Positions 48,622-58,713 of a stretch of DNA of 64,000 nucleotides are shown one piece after another; position 1 is the stretch's first letter, and the number at the start of each line of letters is the position of its first letter. Under the pieces are notes generated by a model. It was given only the letters and a program-made list of their open reading frames with translations, had not been told where the DNA came from and searched no databases. Position numbers and translations under genes: made by a program. Source of the stretch: Paracoccus sp. DMF-8 (GTDB lineage: Bacteria > Pseudomonadota > Alphaproteobacteria > Rhodobacterales > Rhodobacteraceae); contig NZ_JARJHL010000010.1 in assembly GCF_029309835.1 (NCBI RefSeq), forward strand, positions 1 through 64,000, read 5' to 3'.

Positions 48622-49323
48622 TCAGTAGCTGCGGATCAGCCCCACCAGACGCCCCTGAACGCGCACCATTTCTTCGGGCAGCAGGCGGGTTTCATAGGCG
48701 GGGTTGGCGGCTTCCAGCGCGATCAGGCGGCCTTTGCGGCGATAGCGTTTCAGCGTCGCTTCGTGACCTTCGACCAGAGCCACGACGATATCGCCATTAT
48801 CCGCGGAATCCTGTTCGCGGATGACCACGACATCGCCATCGTTGATGCCCGCCTCGATCATCAGATCGCCGCGCACTTCCAGCGCATAGTGATGTTCGCG
48901 GCCCGACAGCATGCTGCCCGGCACGGCGATATGATGCGAGACTTCGGAAATCGCCTCGATCGGGACGCCGGCGGCGATGCGGCCCATCACGGGCAGTTCG
49001 ACCGCCGAACCGCCGCTGACCGCCATCGCGCCGCGCGGGGGCGCCGGGTGCGGTGCGGGCTTGTCGCCGTCGATCACCCGCGGCTTGAAATCCGAACCCT
49101 TGTTCAGCGCATCGGGCAGGCGGACGATTTCCAGCGCACGGGCACGGTGGGGCAGGCGGCGGATAAAGCCGCGTTCTTCCAGCGCCGTGACCAGCCGGTG
49201 GATGCCGGATTTCGAGCGCAGGTCCAGCGCCAGCTTCATTTCATCGAAAGAGGGCGGCACCCCGTCGCGCGCCATGCGTGCCTGGATGAATTCAAGCAAC
49301 TGGATCTGCTTTTTCGTCAGCAT
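48622..49323 (-). CDS. lexA: LexA repressor with Leu in place of the catalytic Ser
   Basis: 233 residues. Winged-helix DNA-binding domain ([37 protein letters not shown]). The Ala-Gly cleavage site is RIAAGVP (A118-G119). The S24-type domain ends in [12 protein letters not shown] (Lys192, expected catalytic Lys). The expected GDSM serine is GDLM here (L154; codon CTG at about 48862-48864). Without the Ser the protein should not self-cleave. A sequence error cannot be excluded. An SOS box lies 33 nt upstream, so the gene is probably autoregulated. Confidence 0.93.
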   Translation of the reverse strand: MLTKKQIQLLEFIQARMARDGVPPSFDEMKLALDLRSKSGIHRLVTALEERGFIRRLPHRARALEIVRLPDALNKGSDFKPRVIDGDKPAPHPAPPRGAMAVSGGSAVELPVMGRIAAGVPIEAISEVSHHIAVPGSMLSGREHHYALEVRGDLMIEAGINDGDVVVIREQDSADNGDIVVALVEGHEATLKRYRRKGRLIALEAANPAYETRLLPEEMVRVQGRLVGLIRSY

Positions 49324-49355
49324 CTGCTGTCCCCTGATCTGCCAGAGCGAAATAT

Positions 49356-49370
49356 GTTCGTCATATGTTC
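49356..49370. promoter_or_regulatory. LexA-binding SOS box upstream of lexA
   Basis: GTTCGTCATATGTTC is a perfect GTTC-N7-GTTC direct repeat, the LexA operator known in alphaproteobacteria. It lies 33-47 nt upstream of the lexA start. It indicates LexA autoregulation. Confidence 0.9.
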
Positions 49371-49441
49371 TAGCCCTGATCTTTTCTCTCGTCAACAGAA
49401 ATGCGCTGATTCGGCTGAAGAAAGCGTTAATCCTGACCGGA

Positions 49442-50621
49442 TCAGGCGCGCAGATGCAGGAAATCGACCAGTTCGCCCGCTGCGCGCGCGGGGTCATGGG
49501 CGGGGCGGATCAGCAGCGCATCGGCCTGCGACAGGATGCCCAGCCTTGCGGAATCCTGATCCTCGAACGGGGCGATCAGGGGCAGGTCCGGGCCTGTGGT
49601 CAGGCGGGCGCGCAGGTAATGCTGACGGTCGCCTTCGGGCGGCAGATCTGCGGAGAGGCGGGCGCGATGCAGGGGAATGCCGGCATCCAGCCCCTGCATC
49701 GCGCGCAGCATGGGCTGCATGAACAATGTCGCGCAAACGATTGCGGAAACGGGGTTTCCCGGCAGGCCCAGCATGGCGCTGGCGCCCAGTTTTCCGGCCA
49801 TCAGCGGCTTGCCGGGGCGCATGGCCAGTTTGTAGAAGGCGCGTTCCAGCCCCAGATCGGCGGCGACCTTGCCGACCAGATCGTGATCCCCGACCGAGGC
49901 CCCGCCGATGGTCGCCGATCAGATCCGCACCCTGCGCCAGCGCAAAGCCCGCGCGCAGGCTGCCTTCGGTGTCGCGGGCGATGGGCAGGATCTGCGCCTC
50001 GGCGCCCGCCTGCCGGGCCATCGCGGCGATCGCGATATCGTTCGAACAGATGATCTGGTCCGGGCGCGGATCGGCGCCCGGGCGGACCAGTTCGTCGCCC
50101 CCCGCCATGACGGCGACGCGGGGGCGGCGCGTCACAGTGACCTCGGCAATATTCATCGCGGCCAGCAGGGCCAGATCCGAAGGCGCCAGCGGGCGGCGCA
50201 GAAAAAATTCCGTTCCGGTCGCGAAATCATTGCCTTGGCGGCGGATATTCAGGTTGTCTGTCCAGGTTTCGACGCTGATCCGATCACCTTCACGCAGGAT
50301 ATTTTCCTGCAGGACGACACGGTCATATCCGGCAGGCACGGGGGCGCCGGTAAAGATGCGGACAGCAGTGCCGGGCCGCGCGGCGCCGTCCCATGCGTGA
50401 CCGGCCGAGGACGTGCCGATGACCTGCAGGGGCCCCGGCAGATCGGCGCTGCGCACGGCATAGCCATCCATGGCCGAGGCATCGAAGGGTGGCTGCGTCA
50501 GCCGCGCGAAAACCGGTTTCGCCAGCACCCGGTCCAGCGCATCCTGAATCGCGACGGTTTCGCTGTCCACCGGCCGGGCCAGCGCCAGAACCAGCGCCGA
50601 GGCGCCTTCGACCGTGATCAT
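49442..50621 (-). CDS. moeA: Molybdopterin molybdotransferase (one apparent frameshift)
   Basis: Inserts molybdate into adenylated molybdopterin. [20 protein letters not shown] at the N-terminus is a MoeA signature. The MPT-binding core includes [12 protein letters not shown] and, in the second frame, [13 protein letters not shown] and [20 protein letters not shown]. One extra base near 49914 (GTCGCCGAT for GTCGCGAT) moves the frame. Reconstructed length is about 392 residues. Start overlaps the moaC stop (ATGA at 50621-50618). Transcribed toward lexA. Confidence 0.93.
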
Positions 50622-51097
50622 CTAACCCTCCGTAGCGTGAAAATCGCCGGATTTGCCGCCGGTTTTTCCAGCAGCCGGATCCCTTCGATCCGCATGTCCT
50701 TTTGCGCGGCCTTGAGCATGTCATAGACGGTCAGGCAGGCGACGGACACGGCGGTCAGCGCCTCCATCTCGACGCCGGTGCGGCCGGTGGTGCGGGCAGT
50801 GGCGGTGATGCGGATGCCGGGCAGGGTGGGGTCCGCGGCCAGATCCAGCGCGACCTTGTCCAGAGGCAACGGGTGGCACAGGGGGATCAGATCGGCGGTG
50901 CGCTTCGCCCCCATGATCCCGGCCAGACGCGCGACGCCCATGACATCGCCCTTGGCCGCGCCCCCCCGGGCCAGCGCCAGCGTGTCAGGGGACATCAGCA
51001 CCAGCCCTTCGGCGACGGCGGTTCGGGCGGTCGCGGGTTTGTCCGAGACATCGACCATATGGGCCTGACCGGCGCTGTCGAAATGCGTCAGGCTCAT
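50618..51097 (-). CDS. moaC: Cyclic pyranopterin monophosphate synthase accessory protein MoaC
   Basis: 159 residues. Converts the product of MoaA into cyclic pyranopterin monophosphate. [13 protein letters not shown] and [20 protein letters not shown] followed by YDMLKA are the MoaC core. Overlaps trpC (ATGA at 51097-51094) and moeA. No other molybdopterin gene is in this window. Confidence 0.97.
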   Translation of the reverse strand: MSLTHFDSAGQAHMVDVSDKPATARTAVAEGLVLMSPDTLALARGGAAKGDVMGVARLAGIMGAKRTADLIPLCHPLPLDKVALDLAADPTLPGIRITATARTTGRTGVEMEALTAVSVACLTVYDMLKAAQKDMRIEGIRLLEKPAANPAIFTLRRVR

Positions 51098-51885
51098 GCG
51101 GCCAGACCGAGGATTTCGCGGGTGGCGGCGGTCACGTCGTCCTGACGCATCAGGCTTTCGCCGATCAGGAAACGGTTGATCCCGGCATGGCCCATGCGGT
51201 TCAGGTCGGCGGGGGAGAACAGCCCGCTTTCGCAGACCAGATCACGGCCCTGCGGCACATGCGGCGCCAGTTCCAGCGTCACGTCCAGACTGACCTCGAA
51301 GGTTTTCAGATTGCGGTTGTTGATCCCGATCAGCGGCGATTTCAGGCGCAGGGCGCGGTCCAGTTCGGTGCGGTCATGGACCTCGATCAGCGCATCCATG
51401 CCCCAATGCAGGGCCGCATCCTCAAGTTCCGCCGCCAGACCGTCATCGACCGAGGCCATGATGATCAGGATGCAATCGGCGCCCCATGCCCGCGCCTCGG
51501 CCACCTGATAGGTATCATAAAGAAAATCCTTGCGCAGCGCGGGCAGGTCGCAGGCGGCGCGGGCCTGCGTCAGGAACTCCGGCGCGCCCTGAAAGCTGGG
51601 GCCGTCGGTCAGCACCGACAGGCAGGCGGCGCCCCCGGCCTGATAGGCCTGCGCCAGCGCGGGCGGGTCGAAATCGGGGCGGATCAACCCTTTGGAGGGG
51701 CTGGCCTTTTTGATTTCGGCGATCAGCGCATGGCCGGTTTCGGCGTGGTGCGTCAGCGCCGCCGCAAAGCCGCGCGGGCTGTCTGCGGCGCGGGCTGCGG
51801 TCTCGACATCGGACAGCGGGCGGGCCTGTTTGGCTGCCGCGATTTCGTCCAGCTTATAGGTCTTGATGCGTTCCAGAATATCCAT
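51094..51885 (-). CDS. trpC: Indole-3-glycerol-phosphate synthase
   Basis: 263 residues, (beta/alpha)8 barrel. Converts CdRP to indole-3-glycerol phosphate. [39 protein letters not shown] and [17 protein letters not shown] are diagnostic. The start is the ATG at 51885 ([16 protein letters not shown]). Upstream sequence is open into ung only because of an apparent base loss there, so I do not read a fusion protein. Confidence 0.95.
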   Translation of the reverse strand: MDILERIKTYKLDEIAAAKQARPLSDVETAARAADSPRGFAAALTHHAETGHALIAEIKKASPSKGLIRPDFDPPALAQAYQAGGAACLSVLTDGPSFQGAPEFLTQARAACDLPALRKDFLYDTYQVAEARAWGADCILIIMASVDDGLAAELEDAALHWGMDALIEVHDRTELDRALRLKSPLIGINNRNLKTFEVSLDVTLELAPHVPQGRDLVCESGLFSPADLNRMGHAGINRFLIGESLMRQDDVTAATREILGLAA

Positions 51886-51901
51886 GCGCCTCAGCTCAAC
51901 C

Positions 51902-52554
51902 CTACGCGTTGTCGCGGGAAAGCCCCGCCCAGTTGATTTCAGGCGCGCCCCGCCCGGCAAGCCAGTCATTGATGCGGCTGAAAGGCCGCGAGCCGAAAAA
52001 CCGCGCCGCGCCGACAGAGGCGAGGGGTGGGCGGTTTCGATCAGCGGGTCGCTGTCGCGGGGCATGCCGGCCAGCGCCTTTTGCGCGTGATTGCCCCAGA
52101 GCAGAAAGGCCAGCGGCCCGTGTTCCTGCGCCTTGGCGACGGCCTGACGCGCCAGCCGGTCCCAGCCCCATTTCGCACGAGCCCCCGCCTGACCCGGCGG
52201 CACGCTAAGGGATGTGTTCAGCAACAGCACGCCCTGACGCGCCCAATGGGACAGGTCGCCGGTTGCGGGAATTGCCTGAACATCCTCCTGCAATTCCTTG
52301 TAGATATTGGAAAGCGACCGGGGCAGGGCGGTTGTCGGCGACACCGAAAAGGCCAGCCCGTTCGCATGGCCGGGCGTCGGGTAGGGGTCCTGCCCCAGAA
52401 TGACGACGCGAACCCGTTCGGGGGGCGTCAGCTCCAGCGCGGCGAACAGGCGCGCGGGGCCGGGCAGCCAATCCTGCCCTGCCAGCCGGTCGCTGATCTC
52501 GGGCCAGTTTTCGGCAAAGAACGGCAGATCCGCCCAAGCCTCGGGCGGCGTCAT
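51902..52554 (-). CDS. ung: Uracil-DNA glycosylase (one apparent frameshift)
   Basis: Removes uracil from DNA. The water-activating motif is [17 protein letters not shown] with Asp56, and HPSPLSA (176-182) supplies the His. One T is missing in the TTTTT run (plus strand A run 51996-52000). Restoring it gives [20 protein letters not shown] and ends at 51902; without it the frame runs on through trpC. Reconstructed length is about 217 residues. It is placed between trpD and trpC, unusual outside this lineage. Confidence 0.93.
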
Positions 52555-52576
52555 GCCCCGACCGTCCCGCGCCGGG

Positions 52577-53602
52577 TCATTCGGGCGCGCCGGTCTGGGC
52601 GGCCAGCGCGTCCAGTTTCGCCAGCGCCGCGCCGGGATCGATGGATTCGCGGGCGATTTCGGCCCCTTCGCGCAGGTTCGCGGCGCGGCCCGCGATCAGC
52701 AGGGCGGCGGCGGAATTCAGCAGCACGGCATCGCGATAGGCACCCTGCTGACCCGCCAGAAGCGCGCGGGCAGCCTTGGCGTTATGGGTCGGGTCACCGC
52801 CGATGATCTCGTCAAAGGGGTGGAGGGGCAGGCCCGCATCCTCGGGCGAGATTTCGAATTCCGTGACCTCGCCATCCAGCAGTTGCGCGACCCAGCTGGG
52901 GCCGGCGATCGACAGCTCATCCGTGCCGTCGCTGCCATGAACCAGCCATGCCGCGTCAGAGCCGAGCGCCTGCAGCGTTTCCGCCATGGGCCGGTTCCAC
53001 CGGCGGTCAAAGGTGCCGGTCAACTGCCGGGTGACGCCCGCCGGATTGGTCAGCGGCCCCAGCAGGTTGAAGATCGTGCGCGTTCCCAGTTCCGTCCGCG
53101 CCGGGCCGACATGGCGCATCGCGGGGTGGTGAACCGGCGCCATCATGAAGCAGATGCCGGTCGCATCCAGCGCCTGCTGGGCGATTTCCGGCGTGCCCAT
53201 GACATTGATGCCCATCTGCGTCAGCGCATCGGCCGAGCCCGATTTGGACGACAGGTTGCGGTTGCCGTGTTTGGCGACCGGCACGCCCGCCCCCGCCACG
53301 ACCAGCGCCGAGGCGGTCGAGATGTTCAGCGTCCCCTTGCCATCCCCGCCGGTCCCGACGATGTCGACGGCGCCCTCGGGTGCGGTGATGCGGTTCATCT
53401 TGGCGCGCATGGCGCGGGTGGCGGCGGTGATTTCCTGCACGGTTTCGCCGCGCACGCGCAGGGCCATCAGCAGCCCGCCGACCTGGGCGGGGGTGGCCGC
53501 GCCCTCGAACAGGGCGGCAAAGGCTTCGTCCGCCTCGGGGCCGGTCAGCGACCGGGTGGCGGCAATGGCGATGATCGGGCGCAGGTCGCGGGGGGCGCTC
53601 AT
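52577..53602 (-). CDS. trpD: Anthranilate phosphoribosyltransferase
   Basis: 341 residues. Transfers phosphoribose from PRPP to anthranilate. The PRPP loop is [37 protein letters not shown] is the substrate segment. Its start overlaps the trpG stop (53602-53599), so the pair is coupled. Confidence 0.96.
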   Translation of the reverse strand: MSAPRDLRPIIAIAATRSLTGPEADEAFAALFEGAATPAQVGGLLMALRVRGETVQEITAATRAMRAKMNRITAPEGAVDIVGTGGDGKGTLNISTASALVVAGAGVPVAKHGNRNLSSKSGSADALTQMGINVMGTPEIAQQALDATGICFMMAPVHHPAMRHVGPARTELGTRTIFNLLGPLTNPAGVTRQLTGTFDRRWNRPMAETLQALGSDAAWLVHGSDGTDELSIAGPSWVAQLLDGEVTEFEISPEDAGLPLHPFDEIIGGDPTHNAKAARALLAGQQGAYRDAVLLNSAAALLIAGRAANLREGAEIARESIDPGAALAKLDALAAQTGAPE

Positions 53603-54192
53603 GCCGCGCGATCCGTGTGGCTGGAGGTGCAGCGCAGGAAATTCTCGATCATCTGGTGGCCATGTTCGGATGCAATGGATTCGGGGTGGAACTGCACGCC
53701 CTCGATGGGCAGGGTCCGGTGGCGGATGCCCATGATCGTGCCGTCGGGGCTGGTCGCGGTCACGGCCAGATCGGCGGGCAGGCTGTCCGGGTCGATGGTC
53801 AGCGAATGATAGCGCGTCGCGCGGAAGGGGCTGGGCAGGCCCGCGAAAACGCCGCTGCCGTCGTGATCGATGTCATCGACCTTGCCATGCACGACGCGGC
53901 TGGCGCGGATGACCTTGCCGCCAAAGGCCTCGCCGATCGCCTGATGTCCCAGACAGACGCCGAACAGCGGCAGGCCGCGTTCGGCGGCGGCGCGGATCAG
54001 CGGCACGATGATTCCCGCCTGCGCCGGATCGCAGGGGCCGGGCGAGACCAGAATGCCCGCGGCACCCATGTTCAGCGCCTCGTCCACGGTCAGGGCATCG
54101 TTTCGGCGCACCTCGACCTCTGCCCCGGCTTCGCCCATGTAATGGACGAGGTTCCGGGTGAAGCTGTCATAGTTATCGATAAGCAGGATCAT
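53599..54192 (-). CDS. trpG: Anthranilate synthase glutamine amidotransferase subunit
   Basis: 197 residues. Supplies ammonia to TrpE. The nucleophile Cys80 lies in [16 protein letters not shown], and the His and Glu of the triad in [13 protein letters not shown]. Starts at [10 protein letters not shown] (54192). It is separate from trpE, which is encoded 4.5 kb away on the other strand. Confidence 0.95.
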   Translation of the reverse strand: MILLIDNYDSFTRNLVHYMGEAGAEVEVRRNDALTVDEALNMGAAGILVSPGPCDPAQAGIIVPLIRAAAERGLPLFGVCLGHQAIGEAFGGKVIRASRVVHGKVDDIDHDGSGVFAGLPSPFRATRYHSLTIDPDSLPADLAVTATSPDGTIMGIRHRTLPIEGVQFHPESIASEHGHQMIENFLRCTSSHTDRAA

Positions 54193-54312
54193 GAAGGCGC
54201 CTTGCATTGGGGGGTGAACCCCGGGAAAACTGCCGCTATAGATGTGCCCAAGCGCCGCACGGGGTCAAGGGCGGCGGTCAAGAAAACGGGCAGTAAACTG
54301 GACGAAAGCGGC

Positions 54313-55425
54313 ATGGCACGAGGCTTTGCGACAGGTTTGTTTCATGGCGCCCTGACGGGTGCGGCGGGTTTGGCTGCCCTGTCGCTGCTGTTGCCTGCCC
54401 CCGATCCGGGCGGCGATGCGCTGGTTCCCGATGCCGCCGTCATCGCCACGCCCGCCGGGTCCGAATTCGGTCGCGGAGAGGATGCGCAGCCGCTGCTGCC
54501 CGCGCCGCTGACCCGCCCCGCGCCCGCGCCCCTTGGCGGTTCGGGATCCGTCGATGCGCCGCCCGCCGGGGCCGATGCGCCGCTGACAGATGCCTCGACC
54601 CTGACGGCGGAGCGTCCCGAGACGCGGGCCGATGACCCGCTGGCCCCGCCCGAAATCGCGCCGGTGACGGTCGATGCCGAGATCCCGGCCGCGCCGCCAG
54701 CCGACAACCGCACCGCCCCCGCCGCGCCCGAGCGTTTCGAAAGCCCCGCGCCGGATGTCGAGCCGCTGCCGATGGCAGCATCCGAACCCGAAGCCCCCGG
54801 CGACGACGCGCCGCCCTCGGCCATGCCGTCATCGGGGATGCCGCCGTCGATTGCTGACCTGCCCGTGGTGCGCCCCGGCCTGCCCGAACCGCCCGCGGCC
54901 GAAGCCCCCGCCGATATGAGCGCCCTGACCCGTGGCCGCCCCGAGGATGGGCTGGGTGATGACGATGCGCCCCTCGCGGGATCACCTGCGGATGATAGGG
55001 CCGCAGATGACATGGCCGATGCGCCGGATGCGGCAGCGGGAGGAGCGGTTTTGACCGATCAGGCCCTCTCCGATCAGACCTCGCCGGGCGCCACATCTGC
55101 CGCAAGCGGCGCGACGGCAGAAGAGCGGGCGGCGGCTGCCGATGGAGGGGCGGACCGGCCCGAACCTGCGGCAGAGGCCGTTCCTGAAGCCGATGTCAGA
55201 GAACTGGAAGGTATCGGGCAGCCGCAAGCGGTGACCGATGCGCAGCCCGACCTCGCCGCCGAAGCCCGTGCCGACCAACAGCAGGCGGCGGCTGATTCGC
55301 CCGCCGATACGCCCGACGGATCGCCCAATGCTGCGCAAAGCGGGGCCAGTTCCGGCGCGCGGGACTATCCTGCGATGAATCTCTCGACGCCGCCGGATAT
55401 CGGTGGTTTGCTGGCAGGACAGTAA
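54313..55425 (+). CDS. Pro/Ala/Asp-rich membrane-anchored protein, no catalytic domain
   Basis: 370 residues, not recognised. N-terminal helix GLFHGALTGAAGLAALSLLL followed by a very long disordered region rich in A, P, D, E and G (for example PLPMAASEPEAPGDDAPP). The end DYPAMNLSTPPDIGGLLAGQ is less disordered. The N-terminal region resembles the leader of divergent polysaccharide deacetylases that often sit next to trpG in Rhodobacteraceae, but no deacetylase domain follows. It could be a truncated form or an anchoring protein. The start is the ATG at 54313. Divergent from trpG. Confidence 0.6.
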   Translation: MARGFATGLFHGALTGAAGLAALSLLLPAPDPGGDALVPDAAVIATPAGSEFGRGEDAQPLLPAPLTRPAPAPLGGSGSVDAPPAGADAPLTDASTLTAERPETRADDPLAPPEIAPVTVDAEIPAAPPADNRTAPAAPERFESPAPDVEPLPMAASEPEAPGDDAPPSAMPSSGMPPSIADLPVVRPGLPEPPAAEAPADMSALTRGRPEDGLGDDDAPLAGSPADDRAADDMADAPDAAAGGAVLTDQALSDQTSPGATSAASGATAEERAAAADGGADRPEPAAEAVPEADVRELEGIGQPQAVTDAQPDLAAEARADQQQAAADSPADTPDGSPNAAQSGASSGARDYPAMNLSTPPDIGGLLAGQ

Positions 55426-55441
55426 ACACGCTCAGGTCGCC

Positions 55442-56617
55442 ATGCAGCCGCTCAATCCCGCCTTCGCCTCGACCTTCAGACCCCCGGTGATGGAGGCGCG
55501 GCGCTGGTTGCAGGGGCTGAGCTTTCCCCCCGACCGCCCGCTGATCAATGTCAGCCAGGCCGCCCCCGTCGATCCCCCGCCCGAAGGGCTGCGTCAGGCC
55601 ATCGCCGATGCCGCCCTGCACCGCCCCGAGGCGCATCTCTATGGCCCCGTTCTGGGCAACATGGACCTGCGGGAGGCGGTTGCCGCGGAATGGACGCAGG
55701 CTTACGGCGGCGCGGTTCAGGCCGATCAGGTGGCGATCACGCAGGGCTGCAATCAGGCCTTTTGCGCGTCCCTGGCGACGCTGGCCGGGCAGGGGGATGA
55801 GGTGATCATCCCGGTGCCCTGGTATTTCAATCACAAGATGTGGCTGGACATGCAGGGGGTGCGCACCGTGCCCCTGACCTGCGGCGCGGACATGGTCCCC
55901 GACGCGGCAGAGGCAGAGCGCCTGATCACGCCGCGCACCCGCGCCATCGTGCTGGTCAGCCCCAACAACCCCTCGGGCGCGGAATATCCGGCGGAAACCC
56001 TGCGCGGCTTTTTCGAACTGGCGCGGGCGCGCGGGCTGGCGCTGGTCGTCGATGAAACCTACCGCGATTTCGACAGCCGCAACATGGCGCCGCATGATCT
56101 GTTCACCGATCCCGATTGGCCGGGCACGCTGATCCAGCTTTATTCCTTTTCCAAATCCTACCGCCTGACCGGCCACCGCGTCGGTGCCATCATCGCCAGC
56201 CCCGCCCGCATGGCCGAGATCGAAAAATTTCTGGACACCGTCGCGATTTCAACCAGCCAGCTTGGCCAGATCGGCGCGCTGTGGGGGATGCGCAATCTGG
56301 GCGGTTGGCTGGCGGGGGAACGTATGGAAATCCTGCGCCGCCGCGCGGCGATGCGGCAGGGCATGGCGGCGCTGCCCGGCTGGAAACTGAAAGGCTGCGG
56401 CGCCTATTTTGCCTGGGCGGAACATCCGTGGCAGATATCTTCGGCCCGGATCGCGCCAAGGCTGGTGGCCGAGGCGGGCGTCCTGCTGCTGCCCGGCACC
56501 ATGTTCATGCCCGCAGACGACCCGGCGGGCGGCCGCCATATCCGCATCGCCTTTGCCAATGTCGATGCCCCCCGTATCGAAGAATTGATGTCGCGGCTTT
56601 CCGGCTTTCGGCCCTGA
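55442..56617 (+). CDS. Class I/II pyridoxal phosphate aminotransferase
   Basis: 391 residues. PLP Lys lies in SFSKSYRLTGHRVGAIIASP. Other motifs are VSPNNPSGAEYPAETL, VVDETYRDF and the N-terminal VSQAAPVDPPPEGL. It transfers an amino group from an amino acid to a 2-oxo acid; the substrates are unknown. An aspartate or aromatic-type enzyme is possible. The start is the ATG at 55442, 17 nt after the preceding gene. Confidence 0.9.
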   Translation: MQPLNPAFASTFRPPVMEARRWLQGLSFPPDRPLINVSQAAPVDPPPEGLRQAIADAALHRPEAHLYGPVLGNMDLREAVAAEWTQAYGGAVQADQVAITQGCNQAFCASLATLAGQGDEVIIPVPWYFNHKMWLDMQGVRTVPLTCGADMVPDAAEAERLITPRTRAIVLVSPNNPSGAEYPAETLRGFFELARARGLALVVDETYRDFDSRNMAPHDLFTDPDWPGTLIQLYSFSKSYRLTGHRVGAIIASPARMAEIEKFLDTVAISTSQLGQIGALWGMRNLGGWLAGERMEILRRRAAMRQGMAALPGWKLKGCGAYFAWAEHPWQISSARIAPRLVAEAGVLLLPGTMFMPADDPAGGRHIRIAFANVDAPRIEELMSRLSGFRP

Positions 56618-56714
56618 CCGGACATTTGCGCCGGAATGCGGCAAGGCGCGCCCTTGCCGTGAAGGGGCTGGCACCCTAAAGACGGGCAAAGGTTACAAAA
56701 ACAGGCTGCTTGAC

Positions 56715-58711
56715 ATGACCAGGACCGCATCCAAGGGGAAATCGACCGTCGTCTGGATTCTGATGGGGATGCTGGTCCTTGGACTTGGCGGCTTCGGGAT
56801 CGAGAATTTCTCGGGCGGGGGCACGGATGTCGGCAAGGTCGGCAATGTCTCGATTTCGTCAGACGATTACGCGCGCGGGATGCGTCAGGAAATGCAGGGC
56901 TTTTCCCAGATGACCGGTCGCGCCCTGACCGGCGCCGAAGCTCGCGAGATGGGGCTGCCCCAGAACGTGCTGGCCGGGCTGTTCCTGTCCGCCACGCTGG
57001 AAGAACAGGCCAACCGCCTTGGTGTGTCCGCAGGCGATGACGCGGTGCGCAAGGCGATCGTCGACGCCCCGGCCTTTCGCGGCCTGAATGGCCAATTCGA
57101 CAGCGCCCGTTATCAGCAGGTGCTGCGCGACGAAGGCATGAGCGTGCGCGAATTCGAACATGCCCTGCGCATGGACGAGGCGCGCCAGATCCTGCAACGC
57201 GCCGTCACCTCGGGGGCGAGTGCGCCTGCCGTGACCACGGATCGTTCGGTCGCATGGCTGCTGGAAACCCGCGATATCCGCTGGTATGAGCTGACCGTCG
57301 ACGATCTGGCCGCCCCGATCGCCGCGCCCGATCAGGACACGCTGACCGCCTGGCATCAGGCCAATGCCGACCGCTTCACCGCACCCGAGGCGCGCAAGCT
57401 GTCCTTTGCCTGGCTGACCCCCGACATGATCGAGGATGCGGTTCAGGTCGATGATCAGGCGCTGCGCGACCTGTATCAGTCGCGGATCGACGAATTCCAG
57501 AAACCCGAACGCCGCATGGTGGAACGGCTGGTCTTTCAGGACGACGCCGCTGCAAATGATGCCAAATCCCGTCTGGACAGCGGTGCCATTGATTTCGAAG
57601 GTCTGGCCGCCGAACGTGGCCTGACCCTTGCCGATATCGACGAGGGCGAAGTGACGCAGGACCAGCTGGGCGCCAATGGCGCGGCGGTCTTTGCGCTGGA
57701 ACAGCCCGGCGTCGTCGGGCCGCTGCCGACGAACCTTGGCCCGGCGCTGTTTTCGATGAATGCCATTCTGGAACCCGTCGATGTGTCCTTTGAACAGGCG
57801 AAATCCGAATTGCGGGGCGAAGCCGCGCTGGACCGCGCCCGCCGTCAGATCGCCGATCTGCGCGGCCAGGTCGATGATCTGCTGGCCGGGGGCGCCACGG
57901 TCGAGGATCTGGCCAATGACACCGATATGGAACTGGGCGAGATCGAATGGCGCGCCGGCGACCAGCCCGAACAGGGCAGCATCGCGGGCTATCCGGCCTT
58001 CCGCGAACAGGCCGCCGCGATCACCGAACAGGATTTCCCCGAATTGCACGATCTGGATGACGGCGGCGTCTTTGTCCTGCGTCTGGACGAGGTGGTGCCG
58101 CCTGCGCTGATCCCCTTTGACGAGGTGCGTGAACGAGTCGAACAGGACTGGATCGCCGCCGAAACCCAACGCCAGTTGCTGGCGCTGGCCGATGAACGCA
58201 AGGTTGACGCCGTCGCGCGCGAGATTGCCGACCCGGAACTGACCGATCCCCCTGCGCCGCAGATGCCTTCGGTGGCGGCGCAATCGCAGCCCGCCGTGCC
58301 GAACCAGGCCCCGGTGCCCGGCGCGGCCTCGCCCCGGCCGCAGGTCAGCACCATTCCGGCCGCCGCCGTCCCGGGGATGAGGTGCGCTGGCACGACGCCC
58401 AGGACCTGCCCCGCGACGGCTTTATCGAAGGCACGCCGCAGGAACTGGTCGCCACGGCCTTTGAACTGGGTGCCGTTGGCGAAACCGAGGTGGTGGATAC
58501 CCGCGACCGCGTCTTTCTGGTGTCGCTGGACAATATCGACGCCGTGGACATGGATTCGGATCAGGCGCAGCAGGTGCGTCAGGCGGTGTCCTCGCGGCTT
58601 GGCGATGCGCTGAAACAGGACCTGTTCGACTATTACACGCGCGCGCTGCAATCCCGCATCGGCGTGACCGTCAACCAGACCGCCATCGAGGCGGTGAATT
58701 CGCGGATGTGA
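56715..58711 (+). CDS. ppiD: Periplasmic chaperone/peptidyl-prolyl isomerase PpiD-like (one apparent frameshift)
   Basis: About 665 residues. An N-terminal membrane helix (VVWILMGMLVLGLGGFGIEN) is followed by a SurA_N-like chaperone region and a rotamase-like parvulin domain. At 58371-58376 (CCGGGG) one G is lost; then the frame continues DEVRWHDAQDLPRDGFIEGT to the stop. It handles outer-membrane protein folding in the periplasm, as SurA does. trpE follows, its start 3 nt after the stop. Confidence 0.88.
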
Positions 58712-58713
58712 CG

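Noticed and set aside
51094..52554. A bifunctional glycosylase/IGP synthase.
   Set aside because: The joining frame exists only because one base is missing in a homopolymer; both single proteins have normal starts and lengths.
56859..58283. 474-codon minus-strand frame opposite ppiD.
   Set aside because: No recognisable domain, Q/G/R-rich antisense composition; ppiD motifs on the plus strand are clear.
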